A stretch of DNA of 64,000 nucleotides from an uncultured Olleya sp. (GCA_947503885.1 CANNFD010000007.1:124001-188000), one strand, 5' to 3'. Shown: positions 27,677 to 36,360, counted from the first letter of the stretch. Made by a program: numbers and translations. The notes: generated by a model from the sequence alone, not told the origin.

Positions 27677-28765
27677 ATGAATACTACTGAAAATGCTCTA
27701 AAGGAACGTATTAAAGAGCTAACTTGTCTTTATGAGGTCTCTTCAATAATTCAACATGCAAATGCCGAACTAATTGAGGATACTTTACAAGCTATTGTTT
27801 ATAGTACTAAAAAAGCGTTTCAGTACTCAGATATAACAGAAATTCAAATAATAACCAAAACACATAGTGTAGCTACAGCTAAAAAGCTAAATACTTCTGT
27901 TAATATTCAGTCTAAAATTAGATTGTTTAACGAGCCTAAAGGACAGGTAAGTGCTTTTTTATTTAAAGATAAAAGCAGTGTTGATGATTTTTTAAAAGAA
28001 GAGCAATTGCTATTAGATAATATTGCGCTTAAAATAGGAAGTTTTCTAGAACGTATTGAAATTCAAAAAAATGAAACATCACTGAAGCGACAAATGGAAC
28101 ATGCAGATCGTTTAAGTATTTTAGGCGAAATTACTGCAGGTATTTCTCATGAGCTTAATACACCTTTAGCTAATATTTTAGGCTTTGCTGAGTTGTTAAA
28201 AGAGGATTTAAAAGAGAATAAAAAAGCAACAGAAGATTTAAATAAAATTATTAAAAATGCTATTTTTTCTAGAGAGGTAGTAAAAAAGTTAATGTTTTTT
28301 GCTTGTGAAATGCCACAAGAAATGAAACGCGTAAATATTGTTCCAAATATTAAAAACGCGATAAACTTATTAGATGCTACTTTTAGAAAAGAGAACGTAA
28401 AATATATTGTAAAAATTGATGAAGAACAGTTGTTTTTGCGTGCAGACCCAATACAATTAACACAGATTATTTTTAATTTACTAATCAATGCTATTTACTT
28501 TTCTCCAAAAGAAGGATTAGTTACTATAGAAGCCAAGCAAACTAAACATAGTATAATTTTAATAATATCTGATCAAGGAAAAGGCTTTGCAAAAAAAGAT
28601 TTAGATAAAATCTTTCAACCCTTTTTTACAACAAAACCTATTGGTGATGGCTCAGGTTTAGGTTTAAGTGTTGTACATGGTATTGTAGCCTCTCATAAAG
28701 GCACAATAACAGCAAAAAACAATAAAAATAAAGGAGCTGTTTTTACAATAACACTTCCTAAATAA
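27677..28765 (+). CDS. Soluble sensor histidine kinase (NtrB-like)
   Basis: 362 residues, no membrane helix. The N-terminal 130 residues look like a GAF-type sensor ending in a coiled coil. The phosphoacceptor box is LGEITAGISHELNTPLANIL (His about 158), followed by the ATPase with LLINAIYFSP, DQGKGF, and GSGLGLSVV. This H-box type pairs with NtrC-family regulators, and the next gene, 11 bases on, is exactly that. Together they form a two-component system driving sigma-54 promoters, probably the one at 30241. Confidence 0.92.
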   Translation: MNTTENALKERIKELTCLYEVSSIIQHANAELIEDTLQAIVYSTKKAFQYSDITEIQIITKTHSVATAKKLNTSVNIQSKIRLFNEPKGQVSAFLFKDKSSVDDFLKEEQLLLDNIALKIGSFLERIEIQKNETSLKRQMEHADRLSILGEITAGISHELNTPLANILGFAELLKEDLKENKKATEDLNKIIKNAIFSREVVKKLMFFACEMPQEMKRVNIVPNIKNAINLLDATFRKENVKYIVKIDEEQLFLRADPIQLTQIIFNLLINAIYFSPKEGLVTIEAKQTKHSIILIISDQGKGFAKKDLDKIFQPFFTTKPIGDGSGLGLSVVHGIVASHKGTITAKNNKNKGAVFTITLPK

Positions 28766-28776
28766 TGATTTAACTT

Positions 28777-30105
28777 ATGCAATTACAAAAAGAAAATATA
28801 CTAATAGTAGATGACGATGTAAATATTTTAGAATTGTTGCAACGTCATTTGCAATCTTGGAATTATCATGTTTTTAAAGCATTATCAGTAAAAGAAGCAG
28901 TGTCAATATTACGCGATACAACTATTGACCTATTAATTACGGACTTAAAAATGCCGGAATTGGATGGGTCAGAACTTATAAAATTTGTGTCAGAGCATTA
29001 TCCAAAAATGCCCAAATTAGTAATTACTGGTTACCCATCTGTTCAGGATTCGTTAGTAGCTATAAAATCGGGTGCAGTAGATTATTTAACCAAACCATTT
29101 ACTAAAGCAGAGTTGAAATTAGCATTAGAAAAGTCATTAATTCCTCACAAAACTAATGATAAACCTACTAAAATAGCTACCGTAGTTAACAACAACGCTT
29201 ATGGCGAAATTATAGGTAATTCTGACAAAATAAATAGTGTTATACAAGTTATAGAGCGTGTAAAAAACAATAAGGCAACTATTTTTATTAAAGGAGAAAG
29301 CGGTACAGGTAAAGAGTTAGTTGCAAGAGCAATCCACTATCAAGGTAAATTTGCACGTGCCCCATTTATTGCTGTTAACTGTGGTGGTATCCCAGAAAAT
29401 CTTTTAGAAGCAGAATTGTTTGGGTATTTAAAAGGAGCGTTTACAGGTGCAGAAAATAATAGAGACGGTTTTTTTCAAGCAGCAAATGGCGGAACTATTT
29501 TTTTAGACGAAATTGGTAATGCTTCACTTGCAGTACAGTCTAGATTATTACGTGTTTTACAAGAAAAAGAAGTTGTAAAAGTAGGAGCAACAAAAGCTGA
29601 AAAAGTAGATTTACGTATAATAGCTGCAACTAATAGTGATTTACGAGAAATGATTCAAAAACAAACTTTTAGAGAAGATTTGTTTTATAGGTTAACCGTT
29701 GTAGAAATAGATGTAGCGCCTTTAAGAGAGCGAAAAGAAGATATCAAATTATTAGTAGATAAATTTTTATTTAAATATGGTGTAGAGTATAAAGATGGAT
29801 ACATTAAAATTACACCCGAAGCTTTATCGGTTTTAGAACGTTATAATTGGCCAGGAAATATCAGAGAATTAGAAAACATTATACAACGTGCTGTTATATT
29901 ATGTGATAAAACCGTTGATGTTACTCATTTTCCAGAACATTTAAAATATTCACTAAACTTTTCTTCAGAAAAATTACAACCTTTAAAGGTCATAGAAAAA
30001 CAATATATTGAAAAAGTATTAAGAGCTACAGGAAACAATAAAACAAAAGCAGCCGAGATACTTCAAATTGACCGAAAAACTATCCGCCAAAAACTAATGG
30101 ATTAG
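28777..30105 (+). CDS. Sigma-54 response regulator, NtrC family
   Basis: 442 residues: receiver (1-120; phosphoacceptor in LLITDLKMPELDG; Lys in LTKPFTK), AAA+ activator (about 145-385; Walker A GESGTGKE, intact GAFTGA, Walker B GTIFLDEIG) and a Fis-type DNA-binding domain (NNKTKAAEILQIDRKTIRQKL). It belongs to the kinase gene 11 bases upstream. The 13-base inverted repeat and sigma-54 promoter downstream (30118-30257) make autoregulation or control of the next operon likely. Confidence 0.95.
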   Translation: MQLQKENILIVDDDVNILELLQRHLQSWNYHVFKALSVKEAVSILRDTTIDLLITDLKMPELDGSELIKFVSEHYPKMPKLVITGYPSVQDSLVAIKSGAVDYLTKPFTKAELKLALEKSLIPHKTNDKPTKIATVVNNNAYGEIIGNSDKINSVIQVIERVKNNKATIFIKGESGTGKELVARAIHYQGKFARAPFIAVNCGGIPENLLEAELFGYLKGAFTGAENNRDGFFQAANGGTIFLDEIGNASLAVQSRLLRVLQEKEVVKVGATKAEKVDLRIIAATNSDLREMIQKQTFREDLFYRLTVVEIDVAPLRERKEDIKLLVDKFLFKYGVEYKDGYIKITPEALSVLERYNWPGNIRELENIIQRAVILCDKTVDVTHFPEHLKYSLNFSSEKLQPLKVIEKQYIEKVLRATGNNKTKAAEILQIDRKTIRQKLMD

Positions 30106-30117
30106 AAAATTATAAGT

Positions 30118-30151
30118 GATACAATTTTACTCAGTTGGGTAAAATTGTATC
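30118..30151. promoter_or_regulatory. Perfect 13-bp inverted repeat, candidate enhancer site
   Basis: GATACAATTTTAC and GTAAAATTGTATC are perfect inverted copies with an 8-base spacer. No T-run follows. The inner edge is 90 bases before the sigma-54 promoter at 30241, nearly the same as at 25484/25576. Confidence 0.55.
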
Positions 30152-30184
30152 GATTCAAATATATCTGTTTTAAACTAAATAGCT

Positions 30185-30220
30185 TAAAAAGCCCTATGTT
30201 ATATAGGGTTTTTGTTTTTG
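30185..30220 (+). terminator. Rho-independent terminator after NtrC-type regulator
   Basis: AAAAAGCCCTAT and ATAGGGTTTTTG arms around GTTAT form a stem, with further T residues downstream. Confidence 0.75.
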
Positions 30221-30240
30221 TGACCATTATGTTTTTGTTT

Positions 30241-30257
30241 TGGCACTTGGATTGCTT
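30241..30257 (+). promoter_or_regulatory. Sigma-54 promoter
   Basis: TGGCAC-N5-TTGCTT: GG at 30242-30243 and GC at 30254-30255 are exactly 10 bases apart, a near-perfect consensus match. The first codon of the next small gene is 27 bases downstream. Confidence 0.8.
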
Positions 30258-30283
30258 TAATGTAAGTGTAATAAATTATACTT

Positions 30284-30448
30284 ATGAATCATTTTAATAT
30301 TTGTCCAAGTTGCATACATCAAAATACTTGTGTGCTGACCACTCAAAAAGACAAAGTTTGGTCTTGTAGTGAGTTTGACGAGATCAAACCTAAGTCAACA
30401 CCAATAAATACGGTTAAACAACCAAAGCAAGAGTTAAGTTTAGTTTAA
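30284..30448 (+). CDS. 54-aa Cys-rich small protein
   Basis: Starts MNHFNICPSCIHQNTCVLTT and ends EIKPKSTP... with four Cys (7, 10, 16, 28), a plausible small zinc-binding knuckle. It is the first gene after the sigma-54 promoter, 20 bases before another mini-gene. Function unknown. The Cys spacing and clean operon position argue that it is real. Confidence 0.65.
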   Translation: MNHFNICPSCIHQNTCVLTTQKDKVWSCSEFDEIKPKSTPINTVKQPKQELSLV

Positions 30449-30468
30449 AAAAATAAAATAATAGATCA

Positions 30469-30606
30469 ATGATTTTTAATACAATAGTATCAGTTTTTGG
30501 AACAAAAAAGGCATTAGAAAAAAAATCTGATGGAAGTACTTCAAGAAATAAGTATATTTCCCAAAAATATCACGAAAGATCGATAGTAAATCGATATTTT
30601 AAATAA
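30469..30606 (+). CDS. 45-aa basic small protein
   Basis: Begins MIFNTIVSVFGTKKALEKKS and ends VNRYFK; Lys/Arg-rich, no membrane helix. It lies between the Cys-rich mini-gene and glutamate dehydrogenase with about 20-base gaps on both sides, which supports translation. Function unknown. Confidence 0.5.
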   Translation: MIFNTIVSVFGTKKALEKKSDGSTSRNKYISQKYHERSIVNRYFK

Positions 30607-30625
30607 AAATTTAAAATAAAACAGA

Positions 30626-31930
30626 ATGACTACAGTCACATCAGATTTAAAAAAGAGTGCAAAAAAAGTACCTGTTAGAGGTATGATGGATAACGTTATG
30701 GAGCAGTTTAATAGCGCTGCTGATCATATAAACTTACATCCAAACATCAGGAAAATTTTAAGTATCACTAACAATGAAATCTTAGTTAATTTTCCAGTAA
30801 AAATGGATAATGGAGAAGTTGAAATTTTTACAGGTTATAGAGTACAACATAATAACGCCTTAGGACCATACAAAGGGGGATTACGTTATCATCCAACTGT
30901 AGATCTTGATGCTGCTAGAGCATTAGCAATGTGGATGACCTGGAAAACATCTTTGGCAGGATTGCCTTATGGTGGTGGAAAAGGAGGAATTAAAATTGAT
31001 CCTAAAAAATACTCAGAATCAGAGTTAGAGCGTATAACAAGACGTTTTACGTTTGCTTTAGCTGATAATATTGGACCAGAACATGATATTCCGGCTCCAG
31101 ATGTAAATACAAACAGCCAAACTATGGCTTGGATTGCAGATACTTATATGAGTACTCGTCCGCCAGCTGAACGTACTGCAAATCAACACGTCGTTACAGG
31201 AAAACCTGATGCTAGTGGAGGATTAGAAGGTCGTGATAGAGCAACTGGATATGGTGTGTATTTGACAATTAAATTTTGGGCAGAAAAAACTAATGTTAGT
31301 TTAAATGGCAAAAAGTTTATTGTTCAAGGATTTGGTAATGTAGGATATTGGGCATCTTATTTTTTAGAAAAAGATGGTGCTAAATTAGTAGCAGTACAAG
31401 ATGCTTCAGGAAGCATTGAAAACCAAAACGGAATTGGTGTAGATGAGTTATTTGCTCATTGTCAGAATAATTCTGGTAGAATAGCTGATTTTGCTGGTTC
31501 TAAAACAGTTGACGGTAATAAGTTTTTCGCAATAGATTGTGACATCTGTATTCCAGCAGCTTTAGGAAACCAAATTACTAAAGAGAATGCGCCAGATATT
31601 AAAGCAAAATTAATTGCAGAAGGAGCAAATGGACCGACAAACGTTGAAGGAGAAAAGATTTTATTAGATAGAGGAATCACTATAATTCCAGACATACTAT
31701 GTAATTCTGGTGGAGTAGTAGGTAGTTATTTTGAATGGTTACAAAACCGTAACGGAGAGATTTGGCAATTAGACGAAGTAATGGTCAAATTAGATAAAAA
31801 AATGAAAGAGTCTTTTAATAAAGTATATGATTATTCAAAAACTCAAAAAGTAGATATGCGTACAGCTGCATTTTGTATTGCTATACAGCGTATTGAAAAA
31901 GCTTACATACAAAGAGGGATTTTCCCTTGA
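30626..31930 (+). CDS. gdhA: Glu/Leu/Phe/Val dehydrogenase (glutamate dehydrogenase)
   Basis: 434 residues, full length for hexameric glutamate dehydrogenase, which converts glutamate and 2-oxoglutarate plus ammonium. PYKGGLRYHP and the catalytic-Lys motif LPYGGGKGGI are present, then PAPDVNT and the Rossmann motif VQGFGNVGYWAS, and ANGPTNVEGEKIL. The family name is certain; cofactor preference (NAD or NADP) is not readable with confidence. It is the third gene of an operon that begins at a sigma-54 promoter, which links it to nitrogen control; the next gene follows after 18 bases. Confidence 0.95.
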   Translation: MTTVTSDLKKSAKKVPVRGMMDNVMEQFNSAADHINLHPNIRKILSITNNEILVNFPVKMDNGEVEIFTGYRVQHNNALGPYKGGLRYHPTVDLDAARALAMWMTWKTSLAGLPYGGGKGGIKIDPKKYSESELERITRRFTFALADNIGPEHDIPAPDVNTNSQTMAWIADTYMSTRPPAERTANQHVVTGKPDASGGLEGRDRATGYGVYLTIKFWAEKTNVSLNGKKFIVQGFGNVGYWASYFLEKDGAKLVAVQDASGSIENQNGIGVDELFAHCQNNSGRIADFAGSKTVDGNKFFAIDCDICIPAALGNQITKENAPDIKAKLIAEGANGPTNVEGEKILLDRGITIIPDILCNSGGVVGSYFEWLQNRNGEIWQLDEVMVKLDKKMKESFNKVYDYSKTQKVDMRTAAFCIAIQRIEKAYIQRGIFP

Positions 31931-31948
31931 TTTTATAAATTAATAATA

Positions 31949-32368
31949 ATGAAATACGAAAATATTATATTAGAAAAAAAGGAGTACGTATACTTAAAAC
32001 GTATTCTTAATATTTCTGGTTATGCTAAGGATCAGGCAGTACAAAACTCTTTAATCAAATTGTCAGAAGAGTTAAAAACAGCACAAATTTTGGATGATAA
32101 TGAAGTGCCAAAAGATGTGATAAGGTTTAATAGTACTGTTACAATAGCTTCAGATGGAGGATGGGAAAGAGAGTTGCAAGTGGTTATACCTAAGGATAAA
32201 GATTTTTCGCTAAATAAAATATCTGTGTTAGCCCCAATGGGTACTGCGCTTTTAGGTTATTCTAAAGGAGATGTTGTTGATTGGGACTTACCAGGAGGAA
32301 AACAAAAACTTAGAATTATTGATGTAAAACAAGAAGAAAGTGTAAAAGGCTTAGATGTAATTATTTAA
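31949..32368 (+). CDS. GreA/GreB-family protein, Rnk-like
   Basis: 139 residues. The short N-terminal helix is too brief for the GreA coiled coil, while the C-terminal part (STVTIASDGGWERELQVV, then ISVLAPMGTALLGYSKGDVV and LRIIDVKQ) is the FKBP-like domain of GreA/GreB. That layout is found in Rnk, which binds RNA polymerase and was first named as a regulator of nucleoside diphosphate kinase. Downstream of gdhA by 18 bases. The catalytic acidic finger of GreA is absent. Confidence 0.85.
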   Translation: MKYENIILEKKEYVYLKRILNISGYAKDQAVQNSLIKLSEELKTAQILDDNEVPKDVIRFNSTVTIASDGGWERELQVVIPKDKDFSLNKISVLAPMGTALLGYSKGDVVDWDLPGGKQKLRIIDVKQEESVKGLDVII

Positions 32369-32380
32369 ATTTTAATTATT

Positions 32381-32800
32381 ATGGAAACAGAAAACATTCA
32401 AATATTTAATCATGACACCAATATAGATGTTACTCATAAAATTAACACTATGGAGCTTGATAACTGGATAAATCATTTAAAATATATTAAAAAGGAACTG
32501 TCAAACCTTATTAATATGTGTAAAAATGACCTTAATGATAAGTTTGAAGATAAAAGTGTAGTTGAACGTTTTGAAAAAAAAGAAATCGAAAACGAAACAT
32601 TTTTAAATGCTTTAAATGCTTATTCAAAATCTAGACAAAACATTATTGAGTGTGAAGACACGCAGTGTGATATGGTTTACATAACAGAACACGAAAGCTA
32701 TAGAAGAAGTTACTTGTATCATTTAGATAAATATAGAAGACTTAAAGATGAGTTTTTTAATAAAGTACAAGGTAAATTCACGCTTTTAAAAGTTAAATAA
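32381..32800 (+). CDS. Helical hypothetical protein
   Basis: 139 residues, almost entirely helix-forming and charged (LDNWINHLKYIKKELSNLIN, then a second long segment ending YRRLKDEFFNKVQGKF). There is no signal peptide, membrane helix or known motif. It is the last gene of the gdhA unit, 12 bases after the Rnk-like gene, and is closed by a terminator. A similar helical protein of like size is encoded at 43897, also in the stress-related part of the window. Function unknown. Confidence 0.7.
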   Translation: METENIQIFNHDTNIDVTHKINTMELDNWINHLKYIKKELSNLINMCKNDLNDKFEDKSVVERFEKKEIENETFLNALNAYSKSRQNIIECEDTQCDMVYITEHESYRRSYLYHLDKYRRLKDEFFNKVQGKFTLLKVK

Positions 32801-32823
32801 AAGATTGTTTTCTTAAGTAAATA

Positions 32824-32858
32824 AAAAAAGGATGTAATTTAAAATTACATCCTTTTTT
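32824..32858. terminator. Bidirectional terminator
   Basis: AAAAAGGATGTAATTT and AAATTACATCCTTTTTT form a long stem with A-run and T-run on both sides, serving the gdhA unit and the convergent fnr-type gene. Confidence 0.88.
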
Positions 32859-32875
32859 ATTGGTTAAAACCTATG

Positions 32876-33553
32876 TTATTCAATACGCATTAAAGCCTGC
32901 TCGTCTTCAATTTTAATTTGTTTTCCTTTGGTACTTATAATACCTTCTTTTTTTAGTTGTGATAGGATTCTTATAGTACTTTCTGTAGCTGTGCCAACAA
33001 TATTAGCGTAATCTTCTCTAGTAAGTGTTAAGGACAAAAAACCATCTTCATTTGTCTTAAATTTCTTTTTAACACATAATAAAGTTTCAGCTAATCGTTG
33101 TTTTACATTTTTTTGTGCCATGTCAACAATACTATCATCAGACTCTTTTAAATCTTCAGCCATTCGTTTTAAAACATCCATCGAAAAATCCGGATTTTTC
33201 TGTAAATCATTTAAAATTTCTTGTTTAGGGATAAAGCATACCTGCATATCATTAATAGCTATAGCTGTAAGGTTAGAGGCTTGACCGCTAATTAAGGAAC
33301 GTTGTCCAATCATACCACCTTTTACAGCAAATTTTACGACTTGATCTTTTCCGTTTTCACTTAATTTAATCAATTTACAAACGCCATCCCTAATACAGTA
33401 AACACCATTCAAAGCGTCACCTTCGTTAAAGATAATCTCACCTTTTTTTATAACTTTACTAGTTTTACAAGCAGAGACACGAGCTAACTCTTCTTTAGTT
33501 AACATTTGTAAACTATTAAATTTTCTAACAATGCACTGTTCACAATTACTCAT
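32876..33553 (-). CDS. FNR-type Crp/Fnr regulator
   Basis: 225 residues from the ATG at 33551-33553 (MSNCEQCIVRKF). The frame is open to 33622, but that extension would cover the regulatory palindrome at 33596-33609, so the shorter start is chosen. N-terminal CEQC with a further Cys near 26 recalls the iron-sulfur ligands of FNR. The cyclic-nucleotide-type beta-barrel is followed by a dimer helix and a C-terminal helix-turn-helix (TREDYANIVGTATESTIRIL; the E-S-T-R pattern contacts FNR half-sites). It is divergent from ccoI. It probably senses oxygen and controls the ATGAYAAATRTCAT sites in this window. Confidence 0.88.
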   Translation of the reverse strand: MSNCEQCIVRKFNSLQMLTKEELARVSACKTSKVIKKGEIIFNEGDALNGVYCIRDGVCKLIKLSENGKDQVVKFAVKGGMIGQRSLISGQASNLTAIAINDMQVCFIPKQEILNDLQKNPDFSMDVLKRMAEDLKESDDSIVDMAQKNVKQRLAETLLCVKKKFKTNEDGFLSLTLTREDYANIVGTATESTIRILSQLKKEGIISTKGKQIKIEDEQALMRIE

Positions 33554-33595
33554 AGCTCTCATTAAAATTTTAATGTATTTAAAAGTATACATTAT

Positions 33596-33609
33596 ATGAC
33601 AAATATCAT
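33596..33609 (+). promoter_or_regulatory. FNR-like box for ccoI
   Basis: ATGACAAATATCAT palindrome. Its centre is 33.5 bases before TTTG at 33636-33639 (AACCTTTG, one mismatch from TAnnTTTG), the same spacing as at ccoS, hemN and the 56742 gene. It overlaps the -7 element of the opposite promoter. Confidence 0.65.
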
Positions 33610-33629
33610 AAAAGAAATGCATATAAATT

Positions 33630-33643
33630 GTAACCTTTGTTAC
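33630..33643 (-). promoter_or_regulatory. GTAACnnnnGTTAC palindrome at fnr/ccoI
   Basis: GTAACCTTTGTTAC covers the -7 element of the ccoI promoter. On the minus strand its centre is 33.5 bases before TTTG (33603-33600), giving GATATTTG, one mismatch from TAnnTTTG, as the fnr-type gene's -7 element. Confidence 0.5.
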
Positions 33644-33660
33644 AGGTAAATGAGTAAATT

Positions 33661-36033
33661 ATGGAATTAGAAGTATGTTATCATTGTGGCGATAATTGTA
33701 CAGATACAACAATACGTAAAAAGGACAAATCTTTTTGTTGTCAAGGATGCAAAACGGTTTTTGAGATTTTGTCTGAAAGCGACTTAACATGTTATTATGA
33801 CCTGCAATCATCACCTGGTGCAATACCTAAAGAGATTGAAGGTAAATATGATTTTTTATCGCAGGACAAAATAATTGAAAAATTAATCGAGTTTGATGAT
33901 GGCAACACGCAAATAGCTACGTTATATATTCCTCATATCCATTGTAGTTCTTGTATATGGATTTTAGAAAATTTAAATAAATTAAACGCTTCAATTTCAT
34001 TATCTCAGGTTAATTTTGGTAAAAAAACAGTCCGTGTATCTTATAGCACTAAAGCTTTTTCGCTTAAAGAATTAGTATTGCTTTTAAGCTCTGTTGGGTA
34101 TGAGCCTTACATCAGTTTAGAAGATTATAAAACAGGGCAGGAAAACGTAAATAGAAGCTTAATATACAAACTAGGAGTAGCAGGTTTTGCTTTTGGTAAT
34201 GTAATGTTTTTGTCTTTTCCAGAATATTTTGATGTTAACGAGTTTTGGTTGGAGCAATATAAACATGTCTTTAGATGGGTTATGTTTATTTTTTCATTAC
34301 CTGTTGTTTTTTACGCTGCTCAAGACTACTTTATATCGGCTTATAAAGCAATAAAATCAAAGGTTTTAAATATAGATATACCAATTGCTTTAGGAGTAGT
34401 TGTATTGTTTTTACGTAGTACAACAGAAATAGTTTTGGATATTGGGTCTGGATTTTTTGATAGCCTTACAGGACTAATTTTCTTTTTGTTGTTAGGAAAG
34501 TTTTTTCAGCAAAAAACCTACTCTTTCTTGTCTTTTGAAAGAGATTATAAATCCTATTTCCCAATTGCAGTCACTAAAATTTATAATAACATTGAAGTCC
34601 CAGTACAAGTATACGACATAGAAAAAGGTGACCGATTATTAATAAGAAATGAAGAACTAATCCCAGTTGATGGTATTTTAATTAATGGTAATGCAAGGAT
34701 AGATTATAGTTTTGTAACTGGCGAGTCCGAGAAAGTTAGGAAAAACTCAGGAGACAAGTTATTTGCAGGTGGTAAACAGACTTCTGGTGTGATAGAAATG
34801 GAAGCCATCAAATCTGTACAGCAAAGTTATTTAACTCAACTTTGGGGTAACGATGTCTTTAATAAAAATAAAGAAGACGGTTTTACAACATTAACAAATG
34901 CCATTAGTAAACGTTTTACAATTGCGGTACTAAGTATTGCATTTATAGCGACTATTTATTGGCTATTTGCAGACATGAGCAAAGCTTTAAATGTTTTTAC
35001 TGCTGTATTAATTATTGCTTGTCCTTGTGCAATTGCATTAGCAGCTCCTTTTACTTTAGGAAATATATTACGAATTTTTGGCAAGAAGAAATTCTACTTA
35101 AAAAATGCCTCAGTCTTAGAACAATTAGCACAAATAGACACTATTATATTTGATAAAACAGGAACTATAACTTCCAATCAAAAAAGCGAAGCAAAATATG
35201 AAGGTGAGCCATTAAGTATTAACGAAGAAGTACTTTTAAAAAATACATTAAGAGGCTCAAATCATCCACTTAGTAGAGGATTATATGATATTTTAGATCA
35301 AAATAACATAGTAACTTTAGATACTTTTGAAGAACACTTAGGACAAGGTATAGAGGCATCTCATAAAACCGAAAATATAAAAATTGGGTCTGCAAAATTT
35401 GTTGGTTACCAAAATGAAAATGCTATACTAAACACAGCGGTACATATTAGTACAAATAATACTTACAAAGGAAAATTTACTTTTTATAATAGTTACCGTA
35501 AAGGCTTGTCTAAATTATTTAATAAGCTTAAGAAAAATTTTGATTTAGTAATATTATCGGGAGATAATGAAGGAGAGCTGGAAAACCTTAAAAAGCTGTT
35601 GCCAGCAAAAACAAAAATGCTTTTTAATCAAAAACCAGATGATAAGTTAGAGTATATAAAATATCATCAATCTGAAGGAGCAAAAGTGTTAATGGTAGGA
35701 GATGGTCTAAATGATGCAGGTGCATTAGCGCAAAGTAATGTTGGTATCGCTATTTCAGAAAATGTAAATGTGTTTTCTCCAGCGTGTGATGCTATTTTAG
35801 ATGCCACAAAATTTGATCAATTAGACCAATACATAAACGTCACTAAAAAAGGTATAAAAATCATTAAATGGAGCTTTTTATTATCATTATTTTATAATGT
35901 AATTGGATTGTGTTTTGCTGTCACAGGTCAGTTAGCACCAGTAATAGCAGCTATTTTAATGCCTTTAAGTTCCATAAGTATTGTTGTATTTACAACAATA
36001 TCAACTAATTGGATAGGTAGAAAATTAAAATAA
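33661..36033 (+). CDS. ccoI: Copper P1B ATPase for cbb3 oxidase assembly (CcoI/FixI)
   Basis: 790 residues. The N-terminal CYHCGDNC and FCCQGC form the Cys-rich segment seen in CcoI-type ATPases, followed by an HMA-like domain with HCSSCIW (about 98). TGES, CPCAIALAAP (about 455, the copper-type CPC), DKTGT (about 498), NHPLSRG and GDGLNDAGAL are all present. CcoI exports copper from the cytoplasm for the CuB centre of cbb3 oxidase, and the oxidase genes follow immediately. It is transcribed away from the fnr-type gene, with an FNR-like box in its promoter. Confidence 0.95.
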   Translation: MELEVCYHCGDNCTDTTIRKKDKSFCCQGCKTVFEILSESDLTCYYDLQSSPGAIPKEIEGKYDFLSQDKIIEKLIEFDDGNTQIATLYIPHIHCSSCIWILENLNKLNASISLSQVNFGKKTVRVSYSTKAFSLKELVLLLSSVGYEPYISLEDYKTGQENVNRSLIYKLGVAGFAFGNVMFLSFPEYFDVNEFWLEQYKHVFRWVMFIFSLPVVFYAAQDYFISAYKAIKSKVLNIDIPIALGVVVLFLRSTTEIVLDIGSGFFDSLTGLIFFLLLGKFFQQKTYSFLSFERDYKSYFPIAVTKIYNNIEVPVQVYDIEKGDRLLIRNEELIPVDGILINGNARIDYSFVTGESEKVRKNSGDKLFAGGKQTSGVIEMEAIKSVQQSYLTQLWGNDVFNKNKEDGFTTLTNAISKRFTIAVLSIAFIATIYWLFADMSKALNVFTAVLIIACPCAIALAAPFTLGNILRIFGKKKFYLKNASVLEQLAQIDTIIFDKTGTITSNQKSEAKYEGEPLSINEEVLLKNTLRGSNHPLSRGLYDILDQNNIVTLDTFEEHLGQGIEASHKTENIKIGSAKFVGYQNENAILNTAVHISTNNTYKGKFTFYNSYRKGLSKLFNKLKKNFDLVILSGDNEGELENLKKLLPAKTKMLFNQKPDDKLEYIKYHQSEGAKVLMVGDGLNDAGALAQSNVGIAISENVNVFSPACDAILDATKFDQLDQYINVTKKGIKIIKWSFLLSLFYNVIGLCFAVTGQLAPVIAAILMPLSSISIVVFTTISTNWIGRKLK

Positions 36034-36092
36034 TTTCAAGTATTTTAAAATTATAAAAAACGTTATAATTAATTTTCATATTTTTAAGAAAT

Positions 36093-36136
36093 ATGATAAA
36101 TGTCATCTTTTAAACAAGTCTACTAAATTATTTTTG
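36093..36136 (+). promoter_or_regulatory. FNR-like box and -7 element of cco operon
   Basis: ATGATAAATGTCAT at 36093-36106; TATTTTTG at 36129-36136 matches TAnnTTTG exactly, with TTTG 33.5 bases from the palindrome centre. Start codon of ccoS is at 36157. Confidence 0.8.
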
Positions 36137-36156
36137 TAGGATAACTTCTAATAGGT

Positions 36157-36360
36157 ATGAGTGTTATATATATTTTACTGGCAGTAAGCATAATTATTGC
36201 AATTGTTTTTTTTACAGCTTTTATTTTTGCTGTAAGAAATGGACAGTTTGACGATGGTTATACGCCCTCTGTAAGAATGCTTTTTGAAGACGAATTGGTT
36301 AAAACACCAGACAAAAAAATAAAATCAACTAAAATCAAAAATAAGACTAATCACAATTAA
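36157..36360 (+). CDS. ccoS: cbb3 oxidase maturation protein CcoS
   Basis: 67 residues with one N-terminal membrane helix (ILLAVSIIIAIVFFTAFIFA) followed by RNGQFDDGYTPSVRMLFED, the diagnostic CcoS motif. The tail is Lys-rich. CcoS is needed to place heme and copper in CcoN. Two bases separate it from ccoNO, and the FNR-like promoter lies directly upstream. Confidence 0.95.
   Translation: MSVIYILLAVSIIIAIVFFTAFIFAVRNGQFDDGYTPSVRMLFEDELVKTPDKKIKSTKIKNKTNHN

Noticed and set aside
30118-30151. Terminator of the NtrC-type regulator gene
   Set aside because: No T-run follows the perfect repeat, while a proper terminator lies further on at 30185-30220. An activator site is more likely.
33554-33622. 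Longer N-terminus of the FNR-type regulator
   Set aside because: The extension overlaps the FNR-like palindrome and promoter elements and has no family resemblance; the ATG before SNCEQC is preferred.
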